Assembly (NCBI GenBank): GCA_041914785.1
Contig: JAYSCT010000105.1
Coordinates: 1-16,321 of the forward strand
Direction: 5' to 3'
DNA: 16,321 bases
Origin: Pelomonas sp041914785
GTDB lineage: Bacteria; Pseudomonadota; Gammaproteobacteria; Burkholderiales; Burkholderiaceae_C
The notes under the pieces were generated by a model. It was given only the letters and a program-made list of their open reading frames with translations, was not told the DNA's origin and searched no databases. Each line of letters begins with the position of its first letter. The first letter of the stretch is position 1. Positions 14,710-16,321 of this stretch are shown here, piece by piece. The position numbers and the translations under genes are program-made.

Positions 14710-16148
14710 AGCCGGCTGCCGCCGCCGCGGTCGCGCTGGCCGCCGGCCTGCTGCAGACCGCGGCCTTCGCCCCCACCGACGCCTGGTGGGCCCAGATCGC
14801 CGCACTGGCGCTGCTGTTCGGCGTCGTCGTTCGCGCCACGCCCAGGACGGTAGCGCTATGCGGCGCACTGTTCGGCTGGAGCTGGCTGGCGTCGGGCCTG
14901 TGGTGGCTGCACATCAGCATGCACCAGTTCGGCGGCATTCCGTGGGTCGCCGCGGCGCTGGCCGTGGCCCTGCTGGCCGCCTTCCTCAGCAGCTACTACG
15001 CGCTGGCGCTGGGCCTGACGGCCCGGTTCATCGCGCCGGGGCGCTGGCGGCTGTTGGCGCTCGTGCCGGCCTGGTTGCTGGCGGAGCTGGCGCGGGCCAC
15101 CTGGTTCAGCGGCTTCCCGTGGATCGCGTCGGGCTATGCGCACACGGTCGGCCCGCTGGCGGGCTGGGCGCCGTGGGTGGGCGTCTACGGCATCACCGCG
15201 CTGGCCGCGCTGGCGGCGGCCGGCCTGGTGCTGCTGAAGGCGCGCGACTGGGCCTGGGCCGCGCCGGCGCTGCTGCTGCCGCTGGCCGGCGTGCTGCTGC
15301 CGCAGGACTTCACGACGTCCAGCGGCCGCGTCGCGCTGTCGCTGGTGCAGCCCAGCATCCCGCAGGACCAGAAGTTCGACGCCGAGCGCTTCGGCACCAA
15401 CCTGGGCATCCTGACCCGGCTCGTCGAGTCGTCGCAGGGCCAGGTCGTCATCACGCCCGAATCCGTCGTGCCGCTGCCGCTGGACGAGCTGGACCGCGCC
15501 ACGCTGGCGCGCCTGTCCCGCCCCGAGCGGCCGGCGCTGCTGGGCACCTTCCTGGGCAATGCGGACGAGGGCTTCGTCAACTCCGTCGTGGGCCTGGGCA
15601 CGGGCTACCAGTACGGCAAGCGCCACCTGCTGCCGTTCGGCGAGTTCATCCCGCCGGGCTTCGGCTGGTTCGTGCGCGCGATGAACATCCCGCTGGACGA
15701 CCAGGCCCGCGGCCAGCACCAGCGCCCGTGGGCCGTCGCCGGCCAGAAGCTGCGGCCGCTGATCTGCTACGAGGACTTGTTCGGCGAGGACGTCGTGCAG
15801 AGCGCCGTCGGGCCCGAGGCCGCGACGATGTTCGTCAACGTCAGCAACCTGGCCTGGTTCGGCACCGTGATGATCCAGGACCAGCACCTGCAGTTCTCGC
15901 AGATGCGCGCGCTGGAATTCCAGCGCCCCGTCGCGCGCTCCACCAACACCGGCGCCACGGCCGTGGTGGACCATCGCGGCCGCATCACGGCCCGCCTGCC
16001 AGCGCTGCAGCGCGGCGTGCTGGAGGCCCAGGTGGAGGGCCGCAGCGGTGCCACGCCCTACGCGCGCTGGCTGGCGGCGCTGGGCCTGTGGCCGCTGTGG
16101 ATCTTGTCCCTGTTGGCGCTGACGGCCGTGCGCAGAGCCGCCCAATAG
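14706..16148 (+). CDS. lnt: Apolipoprotein N-acyltransferase
   Basis: Lnt adds the third acyl chain to the N-terminal Cys of lipoproteins in the inner membrane, the last step of lipoprotein maturation. The 480-residue protein has an N-terminal bundle of hydrophobic helices up to about residue 200 and a nitrilase-type catalytic domain (about 208-450). The catalytic triad is visible: E252 in TPESVVP, K305 in YGKRHLLPFGE and C354 in ICYEDLFG. A last membrane helix ends the protein (about 455-475), followed by a basic tail. The family is usually near 500 residues. It starts with GTG overlapping the corC stop (GTGA). Confidence 0.97.
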   Translation: MKPAAAAAVALAAGLLQTAAFAPTDAWWAQIAALALLFGVVVRATPRTVALCGALFGWSWLASGLWWLHISMHQFGGIPWVAAALAVALLAAFLSSYYALALGLTARFIAPGRWRLLALVPAWLLAELARATWFSGFPWIASGYAHTVGPLAGWAPWVGVYGITALAALAAAGLVLLKARDWAWAAPALLLPLAGVLLPQDFTTSSGRVALSLVQPSIPQDQKFDAERFGTNLGILTRLVESSQGQVVITPESVVPLPLDELDRATLARLSRPERPALLGTFLGNADEGFVNSVVGLGTGYQYGKRHLLPFGEFIPPGFGWFVRAMNIPLDDQARGQHQRPWAVAGQKLRPLICYEDLFGEDVVQSAVGPEAATMFVNVSNLAWFGTVMIQDQHLQFSQMRALEFQRPVARSTNTGATAVVDHRGRITARLPALQRGVLEAQVEGRSGATPYARWLAALGLWPLWILSLLALTAVRRAAQ

Positions 16149-16151
16149 AAT
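16146..16151 (+). promoter_or_regulatory. Possible -10 element for glyQ
   Basis: TAGAAT matches the -10 consensus at 5 of 6 and begins at the lnt stop codon. It would place a start about 20 nt before the glyQ ATG. No acceptable -35 is seen 15-19 nt upstream, so glyQ may instead be read from the corC-lnt operon. Confidence 0.3.
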
Positions 16152-16178
16152 CGGCCACCCCCTGTTCTCCCCTGCCCC

Positions 16179-16321
16179 ATGCTGACCTTCCAGCAAATCA
16201 TCCTGACGCTTCAGGACTATTGGTCCAAACAGGGCTGTGCCCTGCTCCAACCCTACGACATGGAAGTCGGCGCCGGCACCAGCCACACCGCCACCTTCCT
16301 GCGCGCCATCGGCCCCGAGCC
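16179..16321 (+). CDS. glyQ: Glycyl-tRNA synthetase alpha subunit, N-terminal part (truncated by window end)
   Basis: The 47 complete codons encode the highly conserved start of bacterial GlyQ: MLTFQQIILTLQDYW, then KQGCALLQPYDMEVGAGT. GlyQ is the catalytic alpha chain of the alpha2beta2 enzyme that charges tRNA-Gly; glyS would be expected just beyond the window. The ATG follows lnt by 30 nt. The bases before it are pyrimidine-rich (CTGTTCTCCCCTGCCCC) with no ribosome binding site, so initiation probably does not rely on Shine-Dalgarno pairing. Confidence 0.96.
   Translation, partial: MLTFQQIILTLQDYWSKQGCALLQPYDMEVGAGTSHTATFLRAIGPE

Noticed and set aside
14856..16286. Minus-strand open frame of 476 codons opposite lnt and glyQ
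   Set aside because: It runs through the lnt-glyQ gap into glyQ and has only Gln/Arg/Ala-rich composition; lnt has an intact Glu-Lys-Cys triad.

Overview
The window is very GC-rich DNA, fully packed with genes. Gene content, operon order and protein style point to a betaproteobacterium of the order Burkholderiales, probably of the Rubrivivax/Leptothrix/Methylibium type; this placement is inference from family resemblance, not from a search. The evidence is a DksA carrying the Cys-Thr-Ser-Ala zinc-site variant, the corC-lnt-glyQ order, a STAS-domain gene beside hslVU, and the use of TTG and GTG starts. No rRNA, tRNA, insertion sequence, prophage or CRISPR array was seen, and no gene-free stretch reaches 300 bases.

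Region 1 (1-7907) looks accessory. A minus-strand unit runs from a NarL/LuxR-type response regulator, through a six-helix membrane hybrid histidine kinase, to a giant 1504-residue fusion. That fusion joins a cholesterol-oxidase-like GMC flavoprotein (with a ferredoxin-like cysteine cluster) to an alpha/beta hydrolase whose nucleophile position is Cys. A small LuxR-type regulator is transcribed divergently from the response regulator. The simplest reading is a dedicated sensory circuit controlling oxidation and hydrolysis of a hydrophobic alcohol or sterol-like substrate; the substrate is unknown.

Region 2 (7946-13713, minus strand) is a protein-quality and stress block. In transcription order it holds a CobW/COG0523 GTPase with a His-rich loop and its own intrinsic terminator, dksA with its own sigma-70 promoter, a large protein with an internally duplicated helical-repeat plus STAS layout, then hslV and hslU (ClpQY protease). 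A sigma-32-like promoter lies directly before hslV. Two copies of a 16-bp palindromic element sit in gaps of this block.

Region 3 (13828-16321, plus strand) is an envelope and translation block: corC (CBS-domain protein), lnt (apolipoprotein N-acyltransferase, 4-nt overlap with corC), and the start of glyQ (glycyl-tRNA synthetase alpha chain), which runs off the window. The corC/cobW divergent gap carries a perfect 9-bp inverted repeat.

The features most likely to be undescribed are the GMC/Cys-hydrolase fusion with its regulators, and the duplicated STAS protein linked to hslVU.
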